Below are positions 24,504 through 33,094 of a stretch of 33,273 bases of DNA, in pieces. The notes under the pieces were generated by a model. That model saw only the letters and a program-made list of their open reading frames with translations. It searched no databases and was not told the DNA's origin. The translations under genes and the position numbers were made by a program. Numbering within the stretch: the first letter of the stretch is position 1; every line of letters begins with the position of its first letter. The stretch is from positions 1 to 33,273 of the forward strand of contig JAGDBD010000114.1 of the NCBI GenBank assembly GCA_017959225.1. Reading direction: 5' to 3'. Source of the DNA: Fibrobacter sp. Lineage in GTDB: Bacteria; Fibrobacterota; Fibrobacteria; Fibrobacterales; Fibrobacteraceae.

Positions 24504-24547
24504 TTGCATTTTATATACGATATTTAGAATGGTGGATTATAAAAGGA
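24504..24547 (+). promoter_or_regulatory. Predicted promoter and ribosome binding site of the GH43 gene
   Basis: TTGCAT (24504-24509) and TAGAAT (24525-24530) resemble -35 and -10 boxes with a slightly short 15-base spacer; other AT-rich hexamers nearby (TTATAT, GATATT) could serve instead. AAGGA at 24543-24547 lies six bases before the ATG and is a good ribosome binding site. Confidence 0.35.
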
Positions 24548-24553
24548 TGTGAT

Positions 24554-27313
24554 ATGGGAAATTTCTCTTTTTTAAAAAGCGCCCTTACAACGCTTTGTGT
24601 TGCGGGTAGCGTTTCTTTTGCGAGTTCGGTAGCGGTTCACGACCCTTCGGTGGTCCTTGTTTACAAAGACGCTTCCGGAAATTCCTACCCGGAACAGGAT
24701 GCTTCAAAATCTAGGACTAAATATTATTACATCTTCGGAACGCAGGGCGCTGCCGCCTATTCCAAGGATCTTCTCAACTGGACAGAATTCACGCCGACTT
24801 ATTCGGTGAACGGATCCCTTTCCACGGATTTTTCAAAGATCATCAGTGTGGGCGTCAACTGGTCGGGATGGACAAACAGCACCGATGCGAAAACCAATTA
24901 CTGGGCTCCGGACATCATTTGGAACAAAACATTAAAAAAATGGTGCCTTTATTATTCGGAAAATGGAGACGATTGGAAGTCGTCCATCGGCCTTTTGACT
25001 TCAAATAAAATCGAAGGCCCTTATGAATATGCAGGAACGGTTGTTTTTGGCGGTATGGACGCTGCGACAAGCGGAGCGGGGAATGATGACTATAAAAAAG
25101 TCACCGGTTCAAGCGAAATTGCGCAGCGTTATTACATGCGAAATAACGGAACTTATTCATCGGGCTGGGATGGCGGCTATGGCGTAAGCGCTATTGATCC
25201 TAATGTTTTTTACGATCAAAGCGGGAATCTGTGGCTTTTATACGGATCTTGGTCGGGTGGACTTTTTATGCTAAAGCTTGACCCGTCCACAGGTCTTCGC
25301 GATTATTCTTACACTTATGGAACTTCGGAAGTTTGGAGTGGAAGCGCTTTGCAGTCCGACCCTTATATGGGTATTCACGTTGCGGGCGGTTACTATGTGA
25401 GTGGGGAAGGCTCCTATGTGGAATATATGAAGGATGCCGATGGAAATGGTTATTACTACCTGTTCATCAGCTACGGATTTTATTCTCCGGATGGCGGTTA
25501 CACCATGCGGGTTTTCCGTTCAAAGGATGTGACAGGCCCGTATACGGATGTGTCTGGAGATGCGGCGATTTTTTCCAAATACATTTATAACTATGGAACA
25601 AATACCACATATGGATATCCGATAATCCAAGGGTACCGTTGGAGTTTTTGGGATACAGGCTCCGGTGAAGTCGCCGATGGTCACAATTCTCTTTTGACCG
25701 ATGACGACGGTCGTTATTTTGTTGTGTACCACCGCAAGATGACGAACGGAACGATCTGGCATAACGTGGAAGTGCATGAACTTGTGTTTAACAAGGCTGG
25801 GTGGGTTGTGGCACTTCCCTTTGAACATCGCGTGGGCTATGGACTTCCCGATTCTTCCATAGCTTTAGAAGATATGGCTGGGCTTTACCATGTGATTATG
25901 CATGAGCCTTATGCCCAGGCAGATGGATCGACTCCGGTGAATACAGAAAAGGAACTTTATTTGAATGCAGACGGAACGCTTTCGGGCGCTTATTCGGGAA
26001 CGTGGAGTTACGATTATGCGAAGGGTCGGCATTTTGTAACGTTCTCCGTTTCAGGAACGACTTTTAACGGTGTCATGGCCGTTCAGCTTCAGAATGACGT
26101 TTCTAAAAAGACGGTTACGTTCAGCGCAATGAATTCCGCTGGCGAACGAACTTTGTGGGGATACCGCGTTCCGGAAACGGAAAATTTGAAGGTGACTCGC
26201 TTTGGAAGCGATAGCCGAAAGATCATCGGTAAAACGGACTATTCCACAGCTTGGAATGCCTACGATGAATTTTACAAGGTAACTGTTCCCGACAGCTTTG
26301 CCGTGGAATATAAGTTCGTGAATCACACCGAAGCTCAGAACAATTACAACAATTGGATTCTTTCTTTTGAAAATGGAAGCGAAAGATGGTACTTGCGCTC
26401 GGACTTGTATTCGCTTGAATCCTTTAGCGGTTCGACTGTAGGTTCTGTCGGTACATGGGGAAACGATTGGGCGCGTTTCCGTGAAATGTTCCAGAATGCA
26501 GAAGTCACGTTAAAAGCGAAACGCAGCGGTACGACGATCAATGTGGCTGTGTACATCGGAGATTCCCTTGTTTCGAGAAATTCGGCAACGGCGACACCTT
26601 CGGGGGATTACACGATTTACTTAGGCGCAGATGCTTCATATCTGGAAGTTTCTAAAATCGCTTATGGAGAAAATAATTCGAGAAGCCTTGCCGGTGCAAT
26701 TGATGATGGAGGCGTTTACACGTCTGCATTCAACACGGCGTTTACACCGACGTACAAAGCTCCGGCGGGAGATTTCACCATGAAGATGAAATTTGCAAAC
26801 TATGCCAATGGCGAAGGTTCGGACGCTTGGGATAATTTTATTCTTCGTGAAATTTCCGGATCGAAAACAACACTTTTCCGTGCAGACGTTTACGCTATAG
26901 ACGACATGGGTTCCACGTCTTTTACATCGGATTGGGATTGGGCAAATTGGAATTCAATTATGCGGAATGCGCAGGTGGAACTTACCATTTCCCGTTCTGG
27001 AACGGAAATTGCCATTGCCGGAATTATCACTGCGGAAAATGGCGAAGTCTATCATTATGGCGCTTTGCAGACCGGAGCTCCTACGGGTGAAGTTTCCTTT
27101 GGACTTTCCGTGGAGCAGAGCGCTGTGGATCTTTTCCGTGTCGAAAGCGTGGAAACGATTGGCACAGATGAAGATGATCGGACGTTCTTGATTGCAAAAA
27201 AAGCGAAGAATACCAAAAACTCCCTGACGAAAGTTCGGAAAAATTCTCAGATCTTGTTGCAGAAGGGAACTTCTAAAACGTACCGTCTGAACGGCGCTCG
27301 CATGCATCGGTAA
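24554..27313 (+). CDS. Secreted glycoside hydrolase family 43 enzyme with tandem C-terminal modules
   Basis: A 919-residue secreted enzyme. The signal peptide (MGNFSFLKSALTTLCVAGSVSFA) is followed by a five-bladed GH43 domain (about 25-430) with expected catalytic residues: base D30 in VHDPSV, D215 in SAIDPNVF, acid E285 in SGEGSYVEY, and the metal-site His in DGHNS. Overall pattern suggests an arabinan- or xylan-side-chain-cleaving enzyme (endo-arabinanase-like subfamily). A small beta domain (about 440-555) resembles the C-terminal domain of arabinanases. Two related modules follow (about 565-715 and 725-885), each with a NNWILSFENG/DNFILREISG-type block and a WxxWxxxMRNAQVELTISRSG-type block, possibly sugar-binding. 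The last 40 residues are strongly basic (AKKAKNTKNSLTKVRKN), like the basic terminal domains of Fibrobacter glycan hydrolases. Substrate is inferred. Confidence 0.88.
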   Translation: MGNFSFLKSALTTLCVAGSVSFASSVAVHDPSVVLVYKDASGNSYPEQDASKSRTKYYYIFGTQGAAAYSKDLLNWTEFTPTYSVNGSLSTDFSKIISVGVNWSGWTNSTDAKTNYWAPDIIWNKTLKKWCLYYSENGDDWKSSIGLLTSNKIEGPYEYAGTVVFGGMDAATSGAGNDDYKKVTGSSEIAQRYYMRNNGTYSSGWDGGYGVSAIDPNVFYDQSGNLWLLYGSWSGGLFMLKLDPSTGLRDYSYTYGTSEVWSGSALQSDPYMGIHVAGGYYVSGEGSYVEYMKDADGNGYYYLFISYGFYSPDGGYTMRVFRSKDVTGPYTDVSGDAAIFSKYIYNYGTNTTYGYPIIQGYRWSFWDTGSGEVADGHNSLLTDDDGRYFVVYHRKMTNGTIWHNVEVHELVFNKAGWVVALPFEHRVGYGLPDSSIALEDMAGLYHVIMHEPYAQADGSTPVNTEKELYLNADGTLSGAYSGTWSYDYAKGRHFVTFSVSGTTFNGVMAVQLQNDVSKKTVTFSAMNSAGERTLWGYRVPETENLKVTRFGSDSRKIIGKTDYSTAWNAYDEFYKVTVPDSFAVEYKFVNHTEAQNNYNNWILSFENGSERWYLRSDLYSLESFSGSTVGSVGTWGNDWARFREMFQNAEVTLKAKRSGTTINVAVYIGDSLVSRNSATATPSGDYTIYLGADASYLEVSKIAYGENNSRSLAGAIDDGGVYTSAFNTAFTPTYKAPAGDFTMKMKFANYANGEGSDAWDNFILREISGSKTTLFRADVYAIDDMGSTSFTSDWDWANWNSIMRNAQVELTISRSGTEIAIAGIITAENGEVYHYGALQTGAPTGEVSFGLSVEQSAVDLFRVESVETIGTDEDDRTFLIAKKAKNTKNSLTKVRKNSQILLQKGTSKTYRLNGARMHR

Positions 27314-27341
27314 AAATTACACATCCAACAACCACACAAAG

Positions 27342-27373
27342 CGTTCCTGGGAATTCACCTGGGAACGTTTTTT
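27342..27373 (+). terminator. Intrinsic terminator of the GH43 gene
   Basis: CGTTCC pairs with GGAACG, extended by two wobble and two G-C pairs, and a run of six T follows at 27368-27373. The T run overlaps the stop codon of the convergent CvpA-like gene at 27372. Confidence 0.85.
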
Positions 27374-28022
27374 ATTCCGAAATTTTAGATGCGGCTTTTT
27401 TTACGGTTTCTTTTGCAGAAGTGGAAGCCTTTTCGGCTGCATGGTTCACGGCTTCTTCGGCAGCTGCGCTCGCTTTTGCTTTGGCGCTGTCCATGGTTTC
27501 GGAAATATGGTCGTTGATGGATTGCCGAATGGAATTTTCGGTATCTTGAATTTTTTGACTGACACCGGTTTTGTGAAGCGCATAACGGTAAGCGCTATAG
27601 GCAAAAGAAGAATCTCGGGTAGACATTAACGATCCGGAAAGGGGTAAAATGTAGAGGGTAGAAAGTAAAATGACGCAGGGAATCAGCCCTTTGATGAAAC
27701 CTAAAAATCCACCGCCGAGAGCGTTCAACAAAGAAAAATGCCGCTTAATGAATTTGTTGATGAAATGTCCCAAAATGCGTAACAGAATGAACGGGACCAA
27801 GAATCCAAACACCTGCGTCAAAATAACGAGAGTCGTTTCTGAAAAATTGAAATTATTTGAAAGGAACGGCCCTAAAAATTCGGGAGCGTAAATGACACCG
27901 ATAGCACCGCCGATCCAAGCGATCAAATGAATAATGGATTTTGCAAGACCGCAAAAAATCCCGATTCCCGTTAAAATTAAAAGAATGGAACCGCAAAAAA
28001 TATCTATCCAGTTCACTTCCAT
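27372..28022 (-). CDS. CvpA-family membrane protein with Ala/Lys-rich helical tail
   Basis: A 216-residue protein with four membrane segments in the first 130 residues, starting IDIFCGSILLILTGIGIFCGLAKSII, and the Gly-rich loop NALGGGFLGFIKGL typical of CvpA (colicin V production) proteins. The family is an inner-membrane protein of poorly defined role, linked to envelope stress tolerance in enterobacteria. Unlike typical CvpA, the last 65 residues are a repetitive amphipathic helix (AKAKASAAAEEAVNHAAEKA). The gene follows the Ser/Thr kinase by 16 bases on the same strand without a clear ribosome binding site, so the two are probably cotranscribed. Confidence 0.85.
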   Translation of the reverse strand: MEVNWIDIFCGSILLILTGIGIFCGLAKSIIHLIAWIGGAIGVIYAPEFLGPFLSNNFNFSETTLVILTQVFGFLVPFILLRILGHFINKFIKRHFSLLNALGGGFLGFIKGLIPCVILLSTLYILPLSGSLMSTRDSSFAYSAYRYALHKTGVSQKIQDTENSIRQSINDHISETMDSAKAKASAAAEEAVNHAAEKASTSAKETVKKAASKISE

Positions 28023-28038
28023 AAATTAGCTGTAATGG

Positions 28039-29106
28039 TTAGCTGCAAATGAGAGCGGTGATAAACGAAGCGAGAAGGGCGCCTGCAGCAGCCCCAGCGC
28101 CTAACCCGATTTTGAGCATCTGCATTTTGGAATTTTTCGGCAGTTCCGGCAAAGGCTCGTTTCGCATGGTGGCTTTTAGCCATTCGCGGCAAGGAATGTC
28201 TAACTGCCGCGGGTAACCTTCCATAATGTTTGCAAGGGCATCTGCCGCTTCTTTTGTAGAATGGAAACGGTCTTGAGGCTTCTTTTCAAGGCATTTTAAA
28301 ATCCAGCGGCGCAGACTGTATGGAACTTCCGGCGGAAAATTCTTGATTTTCAAGTTCAGGTTCAAAATATACTGGGACGTCAGCTCCATGGATTCGCCGC
28401 GGAATGGATTTTTTCCCATTACCATTTCGCAAGCGATGATTCCTAAGCTGAAAATGTCCGAAGCGTAAGTGACCGTAAAACCTTTGACTTGTTCCGGGCT
28501 CATGTAAGCAGCGGTCCCGAGAACGCTACCGGGAAGCGTCATGTCTTGCCCCGGATTTGCATCACGGGCAATGCCGAAGTCAAGCAGTCGAACCCGACCG
28601 TTTTTTTCGACCATCATATTGGACGGTTTCAAATCTCGATGGATAATCTGATTTGCATGGACGCAGATCAGAGTTTGCAAAATTTCGTGAATTAAGTAGA
28701 GTGAAACCCAAATGGGCGGGCGGCTGTTCACGTCTAAAATCTGACGGAAGGTGGCGCCGTCTACATATTCCATTGCCAGGGCGAGTTTTCCGGTACGTTC
28801 TTGCCAAAGGGCATAAGGGTGCACAATATTTGGATGGTGCAGTGCGGCAAGAATCACACATTCCCGCTTAAAACGGGCAATCAGATCTTCATAACCGCGA
28901 AGGCTAGGAAGCATTTGCTTTACGACAACGCGACGGCAAAGCGAAGGATCTTCGCAAAGCCAAATATCGCCCATAGCGCCTTGACCGATTTTTTTGATCG
29001 GAGTATAGCCTCCGATTTTGGTCGGAGCTCTGCGCTTGCGAGTGGTTTTTGTCCCGTCTTTGGTCCCTTCTTGGGCGTCAGTGGTGTCGTCGATAATAGA
29101 TGCCAT
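28039..29106 (-). CDS. PknB-type Ser/Thr protein kinase with C-terminal membrane anchor
   Basis: A Hanks-type kinase with the standard motifs in order: glycine loop GQGAMGDIW, catalytic Lys in VVVKQ, HRDLKPSNMM, DFGIA, SPEQ in place of APE, and SDIFSLGII. A juxtamembrane region leads to a single C-terminal membrane segment (LGAGAAAGALLASFITALI) with only three residues beyond it, so there is no extracellular sensor domain, unlike PASTA kinases. The ATG at 29106 gives 355 residues and has TATATT (29118-29123, minus strand) 11 bases upstream; an in-frame ATG at 29151 would add 15 residues but would place that -10 element inside the gene. Neither has a Shine-Dalgarno. The targets are unknown. 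The cotranscribed CvpA-like gene is a candidate partner. Confidence 0.9.
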   Translation of the reverse strand: MASIIDDTTDAQEGTKDGTKTTRKRRAPTKIGGYTPIKKIGQGAMGDIWLCEDPSLCRRVVVKQMLPSLRGYEDLIARFKRECVILAALHHPNIVHPYALWQERTGKLALAMEYVDGATFRQILDVNSRPPIWVSLYLIHEILQTLICVHANQIIHRDLKPSNMMVEKNGRVRLLDFGIARDANPGQDMTLPGSVLGTAAYMSPEQVKGFTVTYASDIFSLGIIACEMVMGKNPFRGESMELTSQYILNLNLKIKNFPPEVPYSLRRWILKCLEKKPQDRFHSTKEAADALANIMEGYPRQLDIPCREWLKATMRNEPLPELPKNSKMQMLKIGLGAGAAAGALLASFITALICS

Positions 29107-29275
29107 AATCGGTTTGAAATATAGAAAATCGGATCTGCTAATTTCTGTCATTTCGGGGTGTATCCCCGCGTCAAAATGCCGCTTTTGTAAAACAATTTTT
29201 TATTTCAAAAACTGGAGAGTTGTTTATATACATTTGGGGGCGGAAGTGTGGTAAGAAAAAAAGGAGATCCGCTGA

Positions 29276-30415
29276 ATGCGTCGATACGGATTGTTTTTTG
29301 TCACCCTGTGTTTAGCTGTTTTTTGGGGGTGCAATTCGGAATCGCCTTCCTCGCCGTCCGAAGACCCGACTTCTTCGGATTCCGTTGAAATTTCGTCGGT
29401 CTCTGCCGAATCTTCCTCTTCGGTATACGTCTATGTTCCGGGATTTGACCCGTGCCGCTTTAACTTTGGAGCGGGCTGGCAAGCTTCCCATGAAGACTCT
29501 TCTTTTTACGCAGGCCTCGATTACATTTCGGTGTGGCTTGGTGATAACGATTTCTTCAACAGCTTTGAAAGCCGCATGTTCGATGTGGCCACAAAAGTGC
29601 AAGCGACTCCCATGATTTATGCCTATGTGATTGCGGAATTTGGCAAAGATCAGGGCCTTGTGGACTGCGACATTTTGGATGAAAACAAACAGTACGTAAC
29701 GCCGAACCTCTGCACGGACGGTGCAAACATCATCCGGACATATTTCCAGGATTCGATTCTTTACCGCTATCAGCAATATGCCAAAGGCTTCCGCGAATAT
29801 ATCGAAAGCAATTATCCGGTGGGAACGGGCATTGCAGAACTTCATGCCATCGACCCGGATACCGCGCAATTTATTTGGCTCATAGAACCGGATTTTTATC
29901 AATATTCGGTGGCAGGTTCCGATCAAAAACTCAAGTATGACGGAATCGCTCAGAATGGAGGTGGAATTCCCGAAGCGACTTTGGCCGCCATGTTCAACAT
30001 GATCGTCGATACGATCAAAACGTACCTCCCAGCTTCTAAAATCGCAATTGATATTTCTCCTTGGGCCGAAGATCAAAAAGCTTGGTACGCAAATTTTGAT
30101 TTGAGCCGTGTGGACTTTGCAAGTACATCGGGCGGAAGAACCGCTGCGACTCTCGAAAAAATTCGCGCCGGTAACAAGACGACTTGGGCAGAAATCGCAG
30201 AGCTTCTTGGAAAGCCGATCCTTGCCGATGCCGGCTATGACGCAGGCGGTGCTGGAACCGGATACAGCGCCATTTGGGGCGTCGTGGAAAATTTGAACGC
30301 CCGCATTGCGAACGGTGTTATCGGTGTAACGCAAATGGATGCGGATGAACTTTACGCAGCCCGCGTGGATTCTATACGCTCCCAGCTGAATCCGACGATC
30401 TGGTGCAACGAATAA
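29276..30415 (+). CDS. Unclassified surface lipoprotein, possible TIM-barrel carbohydrate-active enzyme
   Basis: A 379-residue lipoprotein with lipobox FWGC, a Ser-rich linker (about 20-52, SSVSAESSSS) and one globular domain of about 325 residues. Alternating strand-helix blocks (YISVWLGD, MIYAYVIAEF, FIWLIEPDFY, SKIAIDISPW, PILADAGYD) suggest a TIM-barrel-like fold. Candidate catalytic carboxylates would be the Glu in WLIEPDFY and the Asp in IDISPW or ADAGYD, but I cannot match the domain to a named glycoside hydrolase family. Cys pairs (near PCRF, VDCD, NLCTD and the end TIWCNE) could form disulfides. A strong ribosome binding site, AAGGAG (29261-29266), precedes the ATG. It is divergent from the kinase gene and converges with the GT5-like gene, leaving three bases between stop codons. 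Confidence 0.75.
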   Translation: MRRYGLFFVTLCLAVFWGCNSESPSSPSEDPTSSDSVEISSVSAESSSSVYVYVPGFDPCRFNFGAGWQASHEDSSFYAGLDYISVWLGDNDFFNSFESRMFDVATKVQATPMIYAYVIAEFGKDQGLVDCDILDENKQYVTPNLCTDGANIIRTYFQDSILYRYQQYAKGFREYIESNYPVGTGIAELHAIDPDTAQFIWLIEPDFYQYSVAGSDQKLKYDGIAQNGGGIPEATLAAMFNMIVDTIKTYLPASKIAIDISPWAEDQKAWYANFDLSRVDFASTSGGRTAATLEKIRAGNKTTWAEIAELLGKPILADAGYDAGGAGTGYSAIWGVVENLNARIANGVIGVTQMDADELYAARVDSIRSQLNPTIWCNE

Positions 30416-30418
30416 AGA

Positions 30419-31825
30419 TTAAGATTCGCCGATGGTGATGATGTACTGCGAAATGGTGCGGTCCCATTCATAACGGAACTGGTACGCGTTTCGCACAAGA
30501 TAATTCCAACTTTCTTGATTTGTGCTGTACAATTGTACAGCGTTTTTTAGTTTGCGGATCATCTGGTCCGGAGCAGCGGAATCATCCACGAGCATGGCAT
30601 TCGCCCGTGCAAAGTCTCCCACGTAATTCGTGAGCAGGTTTGCGCAACCTACGTCGTGGCCGGTCAAAGGAATCGTGCCACAGGCGAGGGATTTTAAGAT
30701 CATGCTTGCGGAAGGTTCCGTGGGGTTTGCCGTAAACAAAATGTCAGAGCCTGCCAGAGCCTGCCGAACGACCAGGTTGTTTTCTTGTTCGGTGTCGAGA
30801 ACCGCCATATGGGAATGGGGCTGGTTTGCTACGGAGCTGTAGAAGTTCCATTCCTGCGTACCCGGAATGGCTCCGACGACTACAAAAACATTTAGCTTGT
30901 TGATGTCGCCGAGAAGGGTGGCTAAAGTTTCGGATGTGCGTCCGGATTCTTCGCCTAGATGGCAGAACATCACCATGCGGTTGTCAAAATTTTTTCCAAG
31001 GCGAGAACTCAAGGTGGAACGGGCGCCTTTTTTGGCCTGTTCAATAGGCTGATTGGCCTTGGAATTGAAGTTCCAGAATGGGTAGTTGACGCCAAACTGG
31101 ATGCCTTTAAGCTTTTCCTTGTTGCGGACGAGGAATCCCGAAAGACCGCCGCCCAGGTGGTCGTTGATGATTCCGTCGCAATATCCCGGCGAAGGGAGCA
31201 TGACTTTGTTTGCGTAAAAAACGCCCGCTTTGAGAAGGCTGACCTTTCCCCAGAATTCGTAACCATCCATGTTGAAATCCCGACGGGGAAGCCCGATGCG
31301 CTCAATTTCGCTTTCGGTCACATGAAAGTCGTAGGTGACGTTGTGGATGGTAAAATAAAAGGGAATGTTGTCGAAAGAACCTGCATAGGCGGTCCTTGCT
31401 ATAGGACAGACCAAAGCCCCGCCCCAGTCGTGACCGCAGAACATGGTTGGCTGAAAATGAATCGCCTCTGCATAAGCGAGGGCTGCCGATGCGAGGAACG
31501 AAAACCTCAGGTGGTTGTCGTTGTAAGGAATTCGATTTTCGCCGTAAATGGCGTCTCTGTTGAAATAACTGTCGTAGCGGATATAGGCAAATTGAGAATT
31601 TTGGCCGACCAAAACCTCGAAAGGCATGTTCCGGAGCTTTTCCACGCCTTTAAAAACGCATTTGAATTGGGAAGGGTCCCCTAAAAGTCGGGGGTAATAG
31701 GGTGAAATGGTCAAAGTCTCGGTGCCGGTGCGGGAACTTGCCAGTGCAAGCTGATTGACTGCCCCTGCCAACTGGCTAGGCTTGGTCCATTCCCCGGCTT
31801 CGGGACTGACTGCTAGAAACTTCAA
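30419..31825 (-). CDS. Divergent glycogen-synthase-like protein (GT5 fold)
   Basis: A 468-residue protein aligned along its length with bacterial glycogen synthase GlgA, which extends glycogen from ADP-glucose. Conserved blocks are the N terminus with K15, GHDWGGAL, FTIHNVTYDF and KAGVFYANKV. Signature residues have changed: KTGGL reads KPSQL (15-19), the SRLTxQKG loop carrying the phosphate-binding Arg and Lys reads CHLGEESGR (288-296), and FEPCGL reads TEPSAS (369-374, Glu kept). ADP-glucose binding is therefore doubtful, and it may be a pseudoenzyme or use another donor. The start is TTG, preceded by GGAG seven bases upstream, and the N-terminal strand begins there. A true GlgA would have to be encoded elsewhere. 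It diverges from the downstream lipoprotein gene across 116 bases. Confidence 0.82.
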   Translation of the reverse strand: MKFLAVSPEAGEWTKPSQLAGAVNQLALASSRTGTETLTISPYYPRLLGDPSQFKCVFKGVEKLRNMPFEVLVGQNSQFAYIRYDSYFNRDAIYGENRIPYNDNHLRFSFLASAALAYAEAIHFQPTMFCGHDWGGALVCPIARTAYAGSFDNIPFYFTIHNVTYDFHVTESEIERIGLPRRDFNMDGYEFWGKVSLLKAGVFYANKVMLPSPGYCDGIINDHLGGGLSGFLVRNKEKLKGIQFGVNYPFWNFNSKANQPIEQAKKGARSTLSSRLGKNFDNRMVMFCHLGEESGRTSETLATLLGDINKLNVFVVVGAIPGTQEWNFYSSVANQPHSHMAVLDTEQENNLVVRQALAGSDILFTANPTEPSASMILKSLACGTIPLTGHDVGCANLLTNYVGDFARANAMLVDDSAAPDQMIRKLKNAVQLYSTNQESWNYLVRNAYQFRYEWDRTISQYIITIGES

Positions 31826-31941
31826 CCCAAATCTCCAATAAAATTTATTTACGAAGCGTTTGCTTCAGTATAAAAAATATTTAATTAAATTACAGTGGGT
31901 ATCATATCAACCTTATTTTTTTTCCGGATAAAGGGTAAAAA

Positions 31942-32994
31942 ATGAAAACTAAGCAACTGATCGTTCTTATGGCAGCTTCGGCAATGCTCCTGGCTGGCTG
32001 TAAGGGTACAAATGAAAAGCGTGGCGACGCTTATCTTGAAGAAGGTCGCTATCAGAATGCGATCAACTCTTACCTGACTGCTAAGAGCAAGGGTAAGATT
32101 TCCGACGAATTTTATGACAACTTCACCCTCGCACTGGCGAAGCGCGCTGAAGTGGAAAGCAAAAAGGATCCGCAGAGCGATCTGATTCACGGTCTTTTTG
32201 AACAGACTCTTCAAAATATTGACAAAGTGAAGAATGTGGAAACTGCCGCTCAGATCGGCGAAGCTCTTTCCGCAGTCGGTTTGAACCAGGCCTCTTCGGA
32301 TGGTGCTTCTTTGGGCATCGTCCTTGACGGTTTTGCAAAAATCGATTCTTCCATTTCCCTTTTGAATCGTCTCGGCGGCGATGTTTCGAAGGTGAAGGCT
32401 TTCCGTACCCAGGCTGAAAACGTCTATGTGTCCAGGGCTCTCCCGGAAGCTCTCGACGAAGACGATCCGGTCGTGAGAGAATATAACCTTCTCGCTATCG
32501 AACTGATCGCTCCGAACAATGCGGACTTGAAGACCGCTCATAACAAGAGCCGCATCACGACCCGTCCGTACTTCCTCATTTTCGGTGAAAACATTCCGAA
32601 CAAGTCCCCGTTGGTGGACAAGTGGGGCTACATCATGGCGGTCCCGTCTTTGAAGATTTCTTCTACGTCTCTTACGGGTGAACTCCAGTTCTGGGCTTCC
32701 ACCGGTAACAACACCGAACTGGATCCGTCCAAGATCAAGCTGGTTTCTACCACGGGCGAAGAAGTTTTTGCCAAGATGGTGGGCAAGGGCTGGTGCGAAG
32801 CGGAAGTGATCGTTGGCAAGAAGGGCCAGGAAAAAATCGAAAAGAAGCAGAAGCCTTTCACCGGCAAGGGTAAGCTCATGAACGAATTCCAGTGCTCTGT
32901 GAACGTCGCTTTCAATTATTCGAGCGGATTTGTTCCGGATTACGTAGAATATAAGGATGATTTTGGCGTCGGACGTAAGTATCTCGGCCAGTAA
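31942..32994 (+). CDS. TPR-like lipoprotein of unknown function, probably highly expressed
   Basis: A 350-residue lipoprotein with lipobox LAGC. The first mature segment (KRGDAYLEEGRYQNAINSYLTAKS) is a clear tetratricopeptide-type helix pair; further helices follow to about residue 185. The C-terminal half (about 205-350) is beta-rich, containing LQFWASTGNNTELDPSKIKLVST, and ends DDFGVGRKYLGQ. I do not recognise it as a named family. Codon choice differs from its neighbours: Lys is mostly AAG, Leu often CTC or CTG, Pro mostly CCG, which usually marks high expression. AAAGGG lies shortly before the ATG. A strong terminator follows. Confidence 0.8.
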   Translation: MKTKQLIVLMAASAMLLAGCKGTNEKRGDAYLEEGRYQNAINSYLTAKSKGKISDEFYDNFTLALAKRAEVESKKDPQSDLIHGLFEQTLQNIDKVKNVETAAQIGEALSAVGLNQASSDGASLGIVLDGFAKIDSSISLLNRLGGDVSKVKAFRTQAENVYVSRALPEALDEDDPVVREYNLLAIELIAPNNADLKTAHNKSRITTRPYFLIFGENIPNKSPLVDKWGYIMAVPSLKISSTSLTGELQFWASTGNNTELDPSKIKLVSTTGEEVFAKMVGKGWCEAEVIVGKKGQEKIEKKQKPFTGKGKLMNEFQCSVNVAFNYSSGFVPDYVEYKDDFGVGRKYLGQ

Positions 32995-33015
32995 TCTTTA
33001 TTCGAGTAGGATTCT

Positions 33016-33047
33016 AAAAACGCTCGCTTTTCGCGAGCGTTTTTTTG
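33016..33047. terminator. Intrinsic terminator after the TPR-like lipoprotein gene
   Basis: AAAAACGCTCGC and GCGAGCGTTTTT form a long stem with a small T-rich loop, followed by further T. The matching A and T tracts make it potentially bidirectional, but only the plus-strand gene ends here. Confidence 0.93.
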
Positions 33048-33094
33048 TATTTTTGGAAGCGATTTTACCCCTATTTTAAAAAGGTACTACCCTC

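Noticed and set aside
29312..30334. 340-codon open frame on the minus strand opposite the unclassified lipoprotein gene
   Set aside because: The plus-strand frame has a strong ribosome binding site, signal peptide and lipobox. The opposite frame is Arg/Cys/His-rich and looks like a shadow.
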